Below, piece by piece: positions 1 through 9,568 of a stretch of DNA of 64,000 nucleotides; positions within the stretch are counted from its first letter, which is position 1; every line of letters starts with the position of its first letter. Source of the DNA: Mucilaginibacter pankratovii (GTDB lineage Bacteria > Bacteroidota > Bacteroidia > Sphingobacteriales > Sphingobacteriaceae); assembly GCF_014773265.1 (NCBI RefSeq), contig NZ_JACWMY010000002.1:558001-622000 (forward strand). Reading direction: 5' to 3'. The notes beneath the pieces are model-generated. The model did not search any database and was not told where the DNA came from. It worked only from the letters and a program-made list of their open reading frames with translations. The position numbers and the translations under genes are program-made.

Positions 1-518
1 AACCACGACCGGCTATGATACACCGTTATTTTACCATTGCTATATTTAAACAGTTTGTCGTTAGAACGAAAGAACACATCATTGCCATAACTTACTATAT
101 CCCACAGGTCGGAGAATACCTGGTCGGATTTCGGGATCAGGTGTTTTAATGAAGTAAAAACCAGCGAGCCATTTTTACCGGGCGAAAAATACCCTATCTC
201 GTCCTGCCCGCCCACGTATAGCTTTTTATCGCTACCAAACTCCAGCGAGCGTACAATGGTACGATTGGGCAACGGAAAAAGCTGCCAGCTGGCACCGTCA
301 AAAACCAGTACGCCTTCGTTGTTGGCAAAATAGATACGCTTCTGCGCATCCTGGCGTATCTTCCAGTTTTGAGTGCCCGCGTTGTACTGCCTTTTCTCGT
401 AATTAATGGTTTTTCGTTGCGCAATGTACGCTTGCGCAAAGGCAAAATCACTCCCCGCAATAAAAAGCATCGCAAGTAAAAAACTGAAAAACAGCAATTT
501 ATGCCGAAATATGAACAT
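1..518 (-). CDS. Propeller-type sensor/regulator, N-terminal fragment
   Basis: The gene runs off the left edge; only the first 172 residues are present. An ATG at 518 opens a type I signal peptide (MFIFRHKLLFFSF to about ADFAFAQA). It is followed by short repeats resembling the sensor beta-propeller of Bacteroidota regulators: QDAQKRIYFANNEGVLVFDG, then YVGGQDEIGYFSP. Proteins of this kind normally carry two seven-bladed propellers, a Y_Y_Y domain and either a histidine kinase with HTH (hybrid two-component system) or a LuxR-type HTH. Which type this is cannot be seen here. The gene diverges from the SusC gene at 814, so the likely role is to sense the oligosaccharide imported by that locus and switch it on. 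The sensor-family call is fairly firm; the output domain is unknown. Confidence 0.7.
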   Translation of the reverse strand, partial: MFIFRHKLLFFSFLLAMLFIAGSDFAFAQAYIAQRKTINYEKRQYNAGTQNWKIRQDAQKRIYFANNEGVLVFDGASWQLFPLPNRTIVRSLEFGSDKKLYVGGQDEIGYFSPGKNGSLVFTSLKHLIPKSDQVFSDLWDIVSYGNDVFFRSNDKLFKYSNGKITVYHSRSW

Positions 519-630
519 TATTAATCAGAGGTTATGATGGTGGTACTAATATCGTTTTTTTTATGGCTTTTTTTTGCCTTGTTGTAGTAGTGATGTAGTC
601 TGTTATTCGTGCAAACGCCCATCTGTGCTA

Positions 631-638
631 TACTTTTG
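631..638 (+). promoter_or_regulatory. Candidate Bacteroidota -7 promoter element for the SusC operon
   Basis: The 295-base divergent gap 519-813 contains TACTTTTG, which fits the Bacteroidota -7 consensus TAnnTTTG. No convincing -33 TTTG box sits 19-21 bases upstream, so this is only a candidate. It would give a leader of about 170 bases before the ATG at 814. T-rich runs at about 553-575 are the only other visible structure in the gap. Confidence 0.35.
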
Positions 639-813
639 ACCCCGAACCAGGCGCATCCGGCGCTTTTGTAAACCAATATAAACGTATAACTAAATCATGA
701 TCTAATGTAACATGTGCATTTCCGTGCACCTAAAATCCTTTTATGAAAAAACTTTTACAACCAATCACGGGTTCAGCCCCCTTTCAATTAATTATAAACT
801 AACATTTAACCTT

Positions 814-3800
814 ATGCAATTTAAACTCAAGTTTCTTGTGGTTATCGCTTTGCTGTTTTGTTTTGTTGGCGAGGCATATTCACAATCCGCCCGCTTAACC
901 GGCAAAGTAACCCAGAAATCCGACGGACAAGGCGTACCCGGTGCAACCGTTGCCATTAAAGGCACCGCCTTAGGTACAGTAACAGATGTAAATGGCAATT
1001 ACACGCTTAATTTGCCGCAAGGTGGCGGTGTAATAGTAGTTTCCTTCATCGGTATGGTAACGGTTGAAAGAACCGTAACCGCAGCCGGAGTTGAAAACTT
1101 TGTTTTGGATGATGATGCTAAAGCACTTAGCGAAGTGGTAGTAGTAGGCTACGGTACACAAAAAGTTACCAATATTTCGGGTGCTATATCTGTAGTAAAA
1201 AGCTCGGATATCAAAAAGCTCAACGCTGTACGCGCCGAGGAAGCGCTGCAGGGCCTGGTATCAGGTGTTACCGTTATACAGCCGGGTTCGCCGGGTGCAA
1301 GGCCGTCCGTACTGGTAAGGGGTATCCCCTCTTTCTCGGGTAACGACCCAACCGTGGTGGTCGACGGATCTATCCAAACCTTAAGCGATCTGAATTCTAT
1401 CAACCCATCAGATATCGAATCTATCAACGTGCTTAAAGATGCTGCCAGCACAGCTATTTACGGCCTTAAAGGCGGTAACGGCGTTATTGTGGTGACCACA
1501 AAAACAGGCCGCAAAAACCAAAAAACCGAGTTTTCCATCAACAGCAACTACGGCGTACAGGATGTTTCCCGCCGCATTGGGGTGCTTAACGCTTCTGAAT
1601 ACGGTGCCATTGTAAACGAAGGCAGCGTGGCATCGGGCGGTAACGTTATCTTCCCCGATCTTTCTATATTGGGCGCGGGTACCAACTGGCAAAAAGAGAT
1701 CTTCCAGACCGCGCCTATGCAATCGCATAACATATCGGCACGCGGCGGCAGCGAAAAAATGTCGTACTTCCTGTCGGGAGGGTACCTCAACCAGGGCGGT
1801 ATTGTAGGTGGTTATGATAAATCGCACTTTAACCGTGGTACGTTCACAGCCAATTTAACTTTCGATTTTACATCGAAACTAAAGTTCATTGTAAACACTA
1901 CAGGTGTATTGCTGAACAATAAGGGTGTGGGCGAAAACTCGTTTAACAGTGTTATAGGCAACGCTCTCAACTTCGACCCTACCGTATCGGTTTTAAACAC
2001 CGACCCGAGCGTGACAAGCAAGTATGGTTATAGCAATTTGTTGCTTTCAGAGATCTCTAACCCGCTTACCCAACTGGATAATACTTACAATACAAACACC
2101 GGCACCAAAATTTACGGCAAGTTTGAATTGCAGTACGATATCATAAAAGGCCTAAAAGTTAACAGCCGCTTTGGTTATACCAAATACGATGATAAATCTA
2201 AAAGCTTCTCGCCGCTGGTATTTTTCGGCCCTCAGAACGTTGAGAACGGCCTTGATGCCGGAGGCAACCCCATTGCAGGCAGGCACAACAGCGTAAACCA
2301 AAGCAAAAACAGCAATTTCAACTACACATGGGAAAACTTTGCCAACTACAATTTCAACGTTGCTACAGATCACCATTTTGAGACCGTATTAGGTTTCTCA
2401 ATGGCTAAGATCACCGGCAACGGTATGAATGTAGGCCGGCAGGATGTTCCGTTCAACTCGTGGGAGTTTGCCGATTATTCTGCTGCAACAGGCACCAACA
2501 GTGCCGATAACCCAAATGCGCAAACAGGCGGCTACTTTCAGTACTTCAGGAGGAACTTATCGTACTTCGGTCGTGTTAACTACGATTACAAAAACCGTTA
2601 CCTGGCCTCATTCTCGGCACGCCGCGATGGTTCGTATGCATTCGGTATCAACAACAAATTTGCCGATTTCTATGCAGGTTCCTTAGGCTGGGTAGTTACC
2701 AGCGAGGAATTCTTTAAACCATCGTTCATCGATTTTCTGAAGATCCGCGGCAGCTACGGTGTAACCGGTAACGAAAATGTGTCCCCTCAGTATAATAAAA
2801 TAAACACAGGCGGCCCTGATTATGGCTCTACGGCCAACAGCAACGGTTACAACTATGGTAACGTTTTCTACACCGGCTCAACGCTTGCTTCATCGCGTAA
2901 CGACGACCTGGCCTGGGAGAAACAAAAACAAGGCAACATCGGGTTCGATCTTACCATGTTCCACAAACTGTCTATCTCTGCCGATTATTATCAAAAAAGG
3001 GTTAGTGGATTGTTGTTTACCCCAAATGCGCCGGGCATCTACGGTACCATACCCGTGCCGCCGTATAACATTGGCTCCACAAAAAGCACCGGTTTAGATA
3101 TTACCATAAGTTACAACGAAACCATTGGTACCGGCTTTAAATTGAACAACTCGTTCAACATTACCACTATTAAAAACATGGTAACGGCTACCAACGCCGA
3201 TGGTACCGCACGGATCCTGGGTGGTGGTTTCTTTAACGGCCAGTCGCAAACAGTTACCGTGTTTGAGAAAGGCCAAACGCCTGCTTATTTCTACGGCTAT
3301 AAAACCGATGGCTTGTTCCAAAACGCCGCCGAAATTGCAGCAGCGCCAACACAGGCAGGCGCGCAACCGGGCGATATCCGCTTTGTTGATACCAATAAAG
3401 ATGGCCTGATAAACGCCGATGACCGGGTAAAAATAGGCGACCCCTTCCCTAACTTTACTTTAGGCTGGAACCTGAGCATGGCCTACAAAGGCTTTGATTT
3501 CAGCGCCTTAACCTACGCTTCAATAGGTAACGATATCTATCGTGCTTACGAGCGTAACGCCAACTTCAGCAACAAATACCGCGCGGTGTTGGCCAGGTGG
3601 ACAGGCGAAGGCAGCACCAACGATGCACGCTACCCGCGTTACTCTTTCACCGACCCAAACAGCAACATCCGCGTATCAGACAGGTATGTTGAAGATGGTT
3701 CTTTTGTGAAAGTAAAAAACATCCAGTTGGGTTACACCTTCTCGAAAGCTGCGTTGAAAAACGTGTTCAGGTCGGTTAGGATCTACGCGCAGGTGAAAAA

Positions 3801-3936
3801 CGCGTTCGTTATTACCAAATATAACGGTTACGACCCTGAAATATCGGGCGGCGGCAACTTATTAGAGAACGGCGTGGACCGTGGTGCATACCCGCAGGCA
3901 CGTATTTACGCAGTAGGGCTTGATATTAACTTGTAA
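814..3936 (+). CDS. SusC-family TonB-dependent outer-membrane transporter (beta-glucan locus)
   Basis: Imports oligosaccharides across the outer membrane with its SusD partner, using TonB energy. The chosen ATG at 814 gives a clean signal peptide (MQFKLKFLVVIALLFC, cleaved after AYSQ); an upstream in-frame ATG at 712 would add 34 residues of non-signal sequence. The mature protein begins with a carboxypeptidase-regulatory-like domain (about residues 25-110: LTGKVTQ to FIGMVTVE). A plug domain follows (VVVVGYGTQKVTNISGA, then NVLKDAASTAIYGLKGGNGV) and then a 22-strand-type barrel ending in an aromatic-rich strand. The 1,040-residue length is usual, and there is no STN domain, so control should not pass through an anti-sigma factor. 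The SusD gene follows after 19 bases. Substrate is inferred from the downstream GH16 genes. Confidence 0.95.
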   Translation: MQFKLKFLVVIALLFCFVGEAYSQSARLTGKVTQKSDGQGVPGATVAIKGTALGTVTDVNGNYTLNLPQGGGVIVVSFIGMVTVERTVTAAGVENFVLDDDAKALSEVVVVGYGTQKVTNISGAISVVKSSDIKKLNAVRAEEALQGLVSGVTVIQPGSPGARPSVLVRGIPSFSGNDPTVVVDGSIQTLSDLNSINPSDIESINVLKDAASTAIYGLKGGNGVIVVTTKTGRKNQKTEFSINSNYGVQDVSRRIGVLNASEYGAIVNEGSVASGGNVIFPDLSILGAGTNWQKEIFQTAPMQSHNISARGGSEKMSYFLSGGYLNQGGIVGGYDKSHFNRGTFTANLTFDFTSKLKFIVNTTGVLLNNKGVGENSFNSVIGNALNFDPTVSVLNTDPSVTSKYGYSNLLLSEISNPLTQLDNTYNTNTGTKIYGKFELQYDIIKGLKVNSRFGYTKYDDKSKSFSPLVFFGPQNVENGLDAGGNPIAGRHNSVNQSKNSNFNYTWENFANYNFNVATDHHFETVLGFSMAKITGNGMNVGRQDVPFNSWEFADYSAATGTNSADNPNAQTGGYFQYFRRNLSYFGRVNYDYKNRYLASFSARRDGSYAFGINNKFADFYAGSLGWVVTSEEFFKPSFIDFLKIRGSYGVTGNENVSPQYNKINTGGPDYGSTANSNGYNYGNVFYTGSTLASSRNDDLAWEKQKQGNIGFDLTMFHKLSISADYYQKRVSGLLFTPNAPGIYGTIPVPPYNIGSTKSTGLDITISYNETIGTGFKLNNSFNITTIKNMVTATNADGTARILGGGFFNGQSQTVTVFEKGQTPAYFYGYKTDGLFQNAAEIAAAPTQAGAQPGDIRFVDTNKDGLINADDRVKIGDPFPNFTLGWNLSMAYKGFDFSALTYASIGNDIYRAYERNANFSNKYRAVLARWTGEGSTNDARYPRYSFTDPNSNIRVSDRYVEDGSFVKVKNIQLGYTFSKAALKNVFRSVRIYAQVKNAFVITKYNGYDPEISGGGNLLENGVDRGAYPQARIYAVGLDINL

Positions 3937-3955
3937 TGAATTAAACCGGAAAACA

Positions 3956-5464
3956 ATGAAAAAGATATATATGAAGATGATTGCCCTGGTTGTTGTTGCA
4001 ACACTAATGGGTTCATGCAAAAAGTTTATTGATTATAACCCGCACGAAGATTTTATTGTAACCGATCTGGATTACTTTAAATCGGAAAGCGATTACCGCA
4101 ACATGGTGGTGAGCGCTTATACGCCGGTGCAATGGCTTAACCAGGTTACCGTAATTGGCGATATTGCTTCTGATAACTCGGTAGCAGGCGGCGAAAGCGC
4201 ATCAGACGTACTGGCGCTGCAACAGATAGATGATTTTACGCTTACACCTATCAACTCCGCGCTGGAGGACCTGTATAGGGTTGCTTATGAAGGTGTTAAC
4301 CGCACCAATTATATTGTTCAGTATAAGGACAAAAACCCCGCAGGTGAAACCGTTAATTTCAGCGGTAAAGATGCCATGTACGGCGAGGTTTATTTCCTAC
4401 GTGCCTATTACTATTTTACTTTGGTAAAAATGTGGGGCGATGTGCCAATATTTTTGGATAAACGCATCTCGCTTACCGACGCAAGGGGCCTTGCCCGTTC
4501 ACCAAAGACGGAAGTGTACGCCCAGATAGAAAAAGACCTGCTTGCCGCAATCGCCGTGTTGCCAACAACATCAACACAGCCGGGCCGCATTACTAAATAT
4601 GCTGCTCAGGGTTTATTAGGAAAGGTTTATTTGTACGAGAATAAATTCAGCGAGGCTGATGCCGTGTTGGAACCGATAATTGCTTCAAACGCATTTACAT
4701 TGGTAGCCGATTATCCATCTATCTACCTGGCATCGGGCGAAAACGGTACAGAATCTGTTTTCGAGGTACAATACACCAATGGCTCGCCATATTATAACTG
4801 GGGTGGTGCAACCCGCGGCCAGGGTAACTACGCGGTTCAGCAAAACGGTATAAGGGGCCTTAGCGGCGGTGGCGCAATGCCTTACGCAGCAGGCTGGAGC
4901 ACTAACCTTCCATCGCAAAACCTGGCCAATGCTTACGCAGCAGGCGATCAGCGTAAGGATATTACAGCTTTCAATATCGAGGCTTATAAAACAGCGCACC
5001 CGGAATTTGGCATCAGCTACCAGGTGGCGCCTTATAAAAACACCGGCCTTTATAACGGTAAATACTTACCACGTAAAGGCGAAACATCCGGCCAGATAGA
5101 GTTGAATTACCTGAATAACTTCCGTGTAATGCGTTACTCTGAAGTTTTACTGATGGCAGCCGAAGCAATTAACCGCAGCGGTGGCGATAATGCAAAAGCA
5201 CTGGGTTACCTTAACCAGGTACGCCGCCGTGCATTTAAAGACAATGCACATGATGTTACCGCCACCGGCGATGCACTTAAACTGGCCATTTGGGACGAGC
5301 GCAGGCTGGAACTGGCTATGGACGGAGATCGCTTCTTCGACCTGGTGAGGACCGGGCAGGCAGCAAGCAAACTAACCGGTTTTGTAGCGGGTAAACACGA
5401 GCTGTTCCCTATCCCGCAGACAGAGATAACTATTACAGGTATCACACAAAACCCCGGCTATTAA
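3956..5464 (+). CDS. SusD/RagB-family glycan-binding lipoprotein (beta-glucan locus)
   Basis: Surface lipoprotein that caps the SusC barrel and delivers glycan to it. The ATG at 3956 gives a lipoprotein signal with lipobox LMGS-C (Cys21); a longer reading from 3920 lacks a signal. At 502 residues it is the usual SusD size. The N-terminal TPR-like helices (DLYRVAYEGVNRTNYIV, GEVYFLRAYYYFTLVKMWGD) are recognisable, as is the C-terminal SusD block (RNDNA-type MRYSEVLLMAAEAINRSGG, then IWDERRLELAMDGDRFFDLV). It lies in one operon with the SusC gene upstream and the PKD lipoprotein 16 bases downstream. Confidence 0.95.
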   Translation: MKKIYMKMIALVVVATLMGSCKKFIDYNPHEDFIVTDLDYFKSESDYRNMVVSAYTPVQWLNQVTVIGDIASDNSVAGGESASDVLALQQIDDFTLTPINSALEDLYRVAYEGVNRTNYIVQYKDKNPAGETVNFSGKDAMYGEVYFLRAYYYFTLVKMWGDVPIFLDKRISLTDARGLARSPKTEVYAQIEKDLLAAIAVLPTTSTQPGRITKYAAQGLLGKVYLYENKFSEADAVLEPIIASNAFTLVADYPSIYLASGENGTESVFEVQYTNGSPYYNWGGATRGQGNYAVQQNGIRGLSGGGAMPYAAGWSTNLPSQNLANAYAAGDQRKDITAFNIEAYKTAHPEFGISYQVAPYKNTGLYNGKYLPRKGETSGQIELNYLNNFRVMRYSEVLLMAAEAINRSGGDNAKALGYLNQVRRRAFKDNAHDVTATGDALKLAIWDERRLELAMDGDRFFDLVRTGQAASKLTGFVAGKHELFPIPQTEITITGITQNPGY

Positions 5465-5480
5465 CCTTAATTTTTAAAAT

Positions 5481-7562
5481 ATGAAGGCAATAAAATATTA
5501 TTTAGGATTAACCCTGGCACTGGCCGCAGTAGCGGGCTGTAAAAAGGATTATATTGATACATCTTTTGTTACCCAGGCCGCTGAGCCGGGTAAGTTGGGC
5601 GTGTTATTTAACATTACGCAGGATAACACCGGCCTGGTTACTATCATACCAAGCGGCGAGGGCGTTACCAGCTACGATGTTTACTTTGGCGATGGTGGCG
5701 AAACCTACACCAAAGTAGGTGCAGGCAAAACTATCGACCATAAGTATGCGGAGGGTGTTTATAACGTAAAATTGGTTGGGCACAACATTGGCGGTAAAAC
5801 CGTTGAGTTTACCCAGGCGCTTACGGTATCGTTCCGCGCACCGGCCAACCTTGTACCTGCGGTAAACACCAACGGTTTAACGGTTACGGTTGATGCAAAA
5901 GCCGATTACGAAACTATGTATCATGTGTACTATGGCGACGAAACCGGCACCACTCCCGAACCTTTCGATACATTTCTGGAAGGGCAACCGGCTGCGCACA
6001 CCTACAAGGCTGCAGGCACCTACACCGTACGCGTTGTAGCACTTAGCGGGGGCGTAGCCACCACCCAGGCCACGCAAACCATTAAGGTTGGTAAGCAGAT
6101 AGACCTGCCGCTGGCCTTTGATGATCCTAACTTTGATTACACCACCAGCGATTTTGGTGGCAACCAATCCGGCGTAACTGCCGACCCCGATAATGCGGCA
6201 AACAAAGTTTTAAAAGTTACTAAACCAGGCGGTGCCGAGGTTTGGGCCGGTACAACTTTGGGTACAGGAGCGGGTTTTGCAACAAAGGTGGGCATTACCG
6301 CTGCTAACTCAAAAATGACAGCGAGGATCTACTCCCCTGCTGCGGGCTTAACTATCAAGTTAAAATTAGAGGATCATGCCAACGGCGCAAACTCTGTTGA
6401 AACAGACTCCAAAACTACCAAAGCAAATCAATGGGAAACACTAACCTTCGATTTTAATAATAACTCGGCAGGCACCCCGGCTATAAACCCGGCCTTTACT
6501 TACGATAAGGCGTCAATGTTCTTCGACTTTGGCAACGGTGGCAGCGGTAAAGTGTTTTATATGGACGACCTGAAAATGAGTGTCCCTATTCAGCAAATTA
6601 GCTTACCGGTGACCTTTGACGCAGCAAATACAGATTACACCGTTACCGATTTTGGCAACAACAGTAGTATCGATGCAGTTGACCCGTTAAACGCGGCCAA
6701 TAAGGTTAAAAAGACCACCAAACCAGGCGGCGCCGAAGTTTGGGCAGGTACAACTATTGGCACGCCAGCCGGTTTCGCAACCAAAGTGCCCATTGCTGCC
6801 GACTTTGCCCAAATGACGCTGCGTGTATACTCACCTGCGGCAGGCCTCACCATTAAATTAAAACTGGAGGATCATACCAACGGCGCAAAATCTGTTGAGA
6901 CAGACGCGGTAACCACCGTCGCTAACGCTTGGGAAACTTTGACATTCAACTTCCTCAACAATTCGGCAGGTACACCGGCCTTTAACGCAACTACCAACTA
7001 CGATAAAGCGTCCGTATTCTTCGATTTTGGCGTAGCCGGATCCGGCAAGGTATTTTATTGGGACGACCTGAAGGCAGTACCTGCACCATCTTCGGTTTTA
7101 GGGATCCCACTTAATTTTCAGTCATCAACCCTAAACTACGTCTTTACCGATTTTGAAGGAGGTAACGTTACCGTAGTAAACAACCCTGCTTCGGGCGGAA
7201 TAAACACCAGCACAAAAGTTGCCAAAATGATCAAAAATCCCGGTGCAACTTATGGAGGTAGTTTCATCGCGCTTGATAATCCTATCGATTTCAGCAAAAA
7301 GATCATTAAAATGAAGGTATGGTCGCCGAGGATTGGTGCAAAGGTGTTGCTTAAGGTTGAGAACCTTACCAATGGCGGTATCAGCTTCGAAAAAGAAGTA
7401 TTGACTACCAAAGCCAACGAATGGGAAGAATTGACCTTCGACTATAGCGCCATCAATACCGCAAACTCTTATCAGAAAGTAGTACTGATATTTGACAATG
7501 GTACTGCAGGTGACGGTTCGGCCAACTTCACTTTCTATTTTGATGATATAACACTTAATTAA
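5481..7562 (+). CDS. PKD plus triple-CBM surface glycan-binding lipoprotein (SusE/F position)
   Basis: A 693-residue lipoprotein (lipobox AVAG-C, Cys20) in the place where SusE/SusF-type surface glycan-binding proteins lie. Residues 35-115 and 120-205 look like two PKD/Ig repeats (VYFGDGGETYT, HKYAEGVYNVKLVG, HTYKAAGTYTVRVVA). Three beta-sandwich modules follow at about 207-370, 372-535 and 540-693. The first two are near copies sharing KPGGAEVWAGTT, SPAAGLTIKLKLEDH, ETLTF and FFDFG; the third is more diverged but keeps the pattern. Each ends in a F-Y-x-DD motif typical of CBM4/9/16-like sandwiches. Family assignment of the modules is by eye. The likely job is binding long beta-glucan chains at the cell surface by avidity. 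Confidence 0.8.
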   Translation: MKAIKYYLGLTLALAAVAGCKKDYIDTSFVTQAAEPGKLGVLFNITQDNTGLVTIIPSGEGVTSYDVYFGDGGETYTKVGAGKTIDHKYAEGVYNVKLVGHNIGGKTVEFTQALTVSFRAPANLVPAVNTNGLTVTVDAKADYETMYHVYYGDETGTTPEPFDTFLEGQPAAHTYKAAGTYTVRVVALSGGVATTQATQTIKVGKQIDLPLAFDDPNFDYTTSDFGGNQSGVTADPDNAANKVLKVTKPGGAEVWAGTTLGTGAGFATKVGITAANSKMTARIYSPAAGLTIKLKLEDHANGANSVETDSKTTKANQWETLTFDFNNNSAGTPAINPAFTYDKASMFFDFGNGGSGKVFYMDDLKMSVPIQQISLPVTFDAANTDYTVTDFGNNSSIDAVDPLNAANKVKKTTKPGGAEVWAGTTIGTPAGFATKVPIAADFAQMTLRVYSPAAGLTIKLKLEDHTNGAKSVETDAVTTVANAWETLTFNFLNNSAGTPAFNATTNYDKASVFFDFGVAGSGKVFYWDDLKAVPAPSSVLGIPLNFQSSTLNYVFTDFEGGNVTVVNNPASGGINTSTKVAKMIKNPGATYGGSFIALDNPIDFSKKIIKMKVWSPRIGAKVLLKVENLTNGGISFEKEVLTTKANEWEELTFDYSAINTANSYQKVVLIFDNGTAGDGSANFTFYFDDITLN
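6100..7080 (+). repeat. Tandem intragenic duplication of a carbohydrate-binding module
   Basis: Two units, about 6100-6590 and 6594-7080, encode modules that look roughly two-thirds identical by eye, with in-phase repeats of KPGGAEVWAGTT, GFATKV, YSPAAGLTIKLKLEDH and NNSAGTPA. A third, diverged unit follows to 7562. This pattern indicates recent domain duplication inside the gene. Confidence 0.8.
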
Positions 7563-7572
7563 TTTAACAAAA

Positions 7573-8469
7573 ATGAAAATCAATATAAAAGTATTAACAG
7601 CGGCTTGCCTGCTGGCTGTTATAGTGGTGGTGAGCTGTAAAAAGCAGGAGTATACCTTCGGGAAGATCATCACCCCTACCGATGTGACTGTAACTACCCA
7701 AATTGAAGGCGTAGATGCTGCCAACCCTAATGGCGGCGGCAGTGGTAATGTAAGCATTACTACCACGGCAACCAGTGCCGTATCATACAAAGTAGATTAT
7801 GGCGATGGCAATGTGGAAATTGTGCCAACCGGTAAGGTAACGCATAAATACGCTAACCCGGGCACATCAGATTATACCATCATCGTAAGCGCAATTGGTA
7901 CCGGCGGCGTAACATCAACCGCTACCAAAAAGATAACGGTTTTTGTAGCCTTCGAGATCCCGGCTGCCATATTACAGAACCTGACCAACGGAAGTTCGAG
8001 AACATGGGTTACCGCACGCGAAACCCCCGGCCACGTGGGTGTAGGGCCAACCAACACCTACAGTTCTGATTATTACAGCGCCGAGCCAAACCAGCGCGCG
8101 GAGTGCCTGTACGATGATGAAATGACCTTTAGTAAGGATGCTAATAATAACATTACGCTTACTATCAATAACAAGGGCCAATCGTTCTTTATCGCAGGGG
8201 CAACAGCGTTCTATGGAGCGTCCGGTGGCGACAACTGCTATAACATTGATATAACAGCGCCGCGTAAGCTTACTTTCATGAATGCAACTTCCGGCTCAAC
8301 AGCCGCAAACTCTACACGCATACAATTCGTAGTTCCCGGTAACGGTTTGATAAACTTTGGCACCGGTGGCAATACTTATGAAATACTATCGCTTACCGCA
8401 ACAACAATTACCTTGCGTAACATCGGTATCGACGGGCTTGCATGGTATCAAAAATTTAAGGTTAAATAA
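7573..8469 (+). CDS. PKD-domain lipoprotein with C-terminal lipocalin-like/beta domain
   Basis: A 298-residue lipoprotein (lipobox VVVS-C, Cys22) starting 10 bases after the preceding stop. Residues about 35-120 form a PKD fold (YKVDYGDGNVE, THKYANPGTSDYTIIV). The remaining 170 residues form a beta-rich domain beginning LQNLTNGSSRTWVTARETPG. That combination recurs in laminarin-type loci of Bacteroidota as a second surface or periplasmic binding protein. No hydrolase motif is visible. It is expressed with SusC, SusD and GH16 as one operon. A glycan-binding role is inferred from context. Confidence 0.7.
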   Translation: MKINIKVLTAACLLAVIVVVSCKKQEYTFGKIITPTDVTVTTQIEGVDAANPNGGGSGNVSITTTATSAVSYKVDYGDGNVEIVPTGKVTHKYANPGTSDYTIIVSAIGTGGVTSTATKKITVFVAFEIPAAILQNLTNGSSRTWVTARETPGHVGVGPTNTYSSDYYSAEPNQRAECLYDDEMTFSKDANNNITLTINNKGQSFFIAGATAFYGASGGDNCYNIDITAPRKLTFMNATSGSTAANSTRIQFVVPGNGLINFGTGGNTYEILSLTATTITLRNIGIDGLAWYQKFKVK

Positions 8470-8476
8470 TAAGGAT

Positions 8477-9502
8477 ATGAAAAAATTAGGCTCCTATATG
8501 ATAATTGCGCTTGTGGCCGTGTTCGCAAGTTGCAGCAAAGAAACTAACAAAACCGACCCTAATAAGCCGGCGAATATCGAGATAAAGACAGTTCCGAGTG
8601 CCGATAACAGCGGCAACGTAGCGTTCACGGTTACGGCCACCAACGCGGCATCGTACGAGTTCGATTTCGGCAACGGCGTTTACCAAAGCTCCACTACCGG
8701 TACGCTTACTTACAAGTACCCGGTTGCGGGTACCTATACCGTAAAGGTTACTGTAAAAAGCGCTGCAGGTAGCGTAACCACGCAAACCACACAGGTTACC
8801 GTGGCGGCGAGCGAATCGCTTATCTTTTCAGATGAGTTTGATAAAGCCGGTGCTCCCGATCCCGGTAAATGGGGTTACGACCTGGGCAACAACGGCGGCT
8901 GGGGCAATAACGAACTGGAGTATTACACCAACCGCGCCGATAACGTTATCGTAGCAGATGGCAAGCTGAAGATCATGCTGAAGAAAGAAAACTTCAGCGG
9001 CTTTAACTATACATCTGCCCGATTGCTGTCAAAAGGTAAGTTCAACTTTAAATATGGCCGCGTAGAATTTAAGGCAAAACTACCTGCCGGTGCGGGCACC
9101 TGGCCTGCGCTTTGGGCGCTGGGCAGCAGTATAGATACCACCCCATGGCCTGCCTGCGGTGAGATAGATATTATGGAACATGTAGGTAACCAGCAGAACA
9201 AAATATTTGCTACGCTGCATTACACGGGCCATTCCGGGGGCAACGGGGTAGGCAATACCACCATGATACCTACAGCATCAACCGAATTCCATATTTATAG
9301 CATGGAGTGGACCGCTACCCAAATGAAGTTTTCTGTTGATGGTACGGTGTTCCATACTTTCGCCAATGACTCAAGCAAACCATTTAATGCCAATTTCTTC
9401 CTCATCATGAACGTGGCGATGGGCGGTAACTTTGGCGGCGCAGTAGATCCGGCCATCACCAATGCCACCATGGAGGTTGAGTACGTACGAGTTTACAGAT
9501 AA
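8477..9502 (+). CDS. GH16 endo-beta-1,3-glucanase (laminarinase type) lipoprotein
   Basis: Retaining endo-glucanase predicted to cut beta-1,3-glucan. The ATG at 8477, seven bases after the preceding stop, gives a lipoprotein signal (FAS-C, Cys19); an upstream ATG at 8357 lies inside the previous gene. Residues 35-110 are a PKD domain (YEFDFGNGVYQ, YKYPVAGTYTVKVTV). Residues 115-341 are a GH16 catalytic domain with KWGYDLGNNGGWGNNELEYY and the active site GEIDIMEHVG. In that site Glu229 is the nucleophile, Asp231 the assisting residue and Glu234 the acid/base. The E-x-D-x-x-E form with the beta-bulge is that of GH16_3 laminarinases. This is the last gene before a terminator. Confidence 0.92.
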   Translation: MKKLGSYMIIALVAVFASCSKETNKTDPNKPANIEIKTVPSADNSGNVAFTVTATNAASYEFDFGNGVYQSSTTGTLTYKYPVAGTYTVKVTVKSAAGSVTTQTTQVTVAASESLIFSDEFDKAGAPDPGKWGYDLGNNGGWGNNELEYYTNRADNVIVADGKLKIMLKKENFSGFNYTSARLLSKGKFNFKYGRVEFKAKLPAGAGTWPALWALGSSIDTTPWPACGEIDIMEHVGNQQNKIFATLHYTGHSGGNGVGNTTMIPTASTEFHIYSMEWTATQMKFSVDGTVFHTFANDSSKPFNANFFLIMNVAMGGNFGGAVDPAITNATMEVEYVRVYR

Positions 9503-9512
9503 CAACATCTAT

Positions 9513-9544
9513 AAAAAGGAGCGCCAACATTGGTGCTCCTTTTT
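9513..9544 (+). terminator. Rho-independent terminator after the SusC-GH16 operon
   Basis: A 14-bp stem with one G-U pair (AAAAAGGAGCGCCA / TGGTGCTCCTTTTT), a 4-base ACAT loop and a T-run. It separates the GH16 lipoprotein gene from the second GH16 gene at 9569. The near symmetry and A-run mean it could also act on the other strand. Confidence 0.85.
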
Positions 9545-9568
9545 ATATGACCATAACCCTATTAGTTT

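Noticed and set aside
712-813. Upstream in-frame ATG for the first SusC
   Set aside because: The extra 34 residues are not signal-like, while the ATG at 814 begins a clean signal peptide.
1408-1827. Long opposite-strand frames inside the SusC gene (and similar ones inside other large genes)
   Set aside because: They sit wholly inside a firmly identified gene, have no family resemblance, and their composition follows from the coding strand.
7131-7790. 219-codon opposite-strand frame over two lipoprotein genes
   Set aside because: It crosses the boundary of two well-supported genes and has no recognisable motif.
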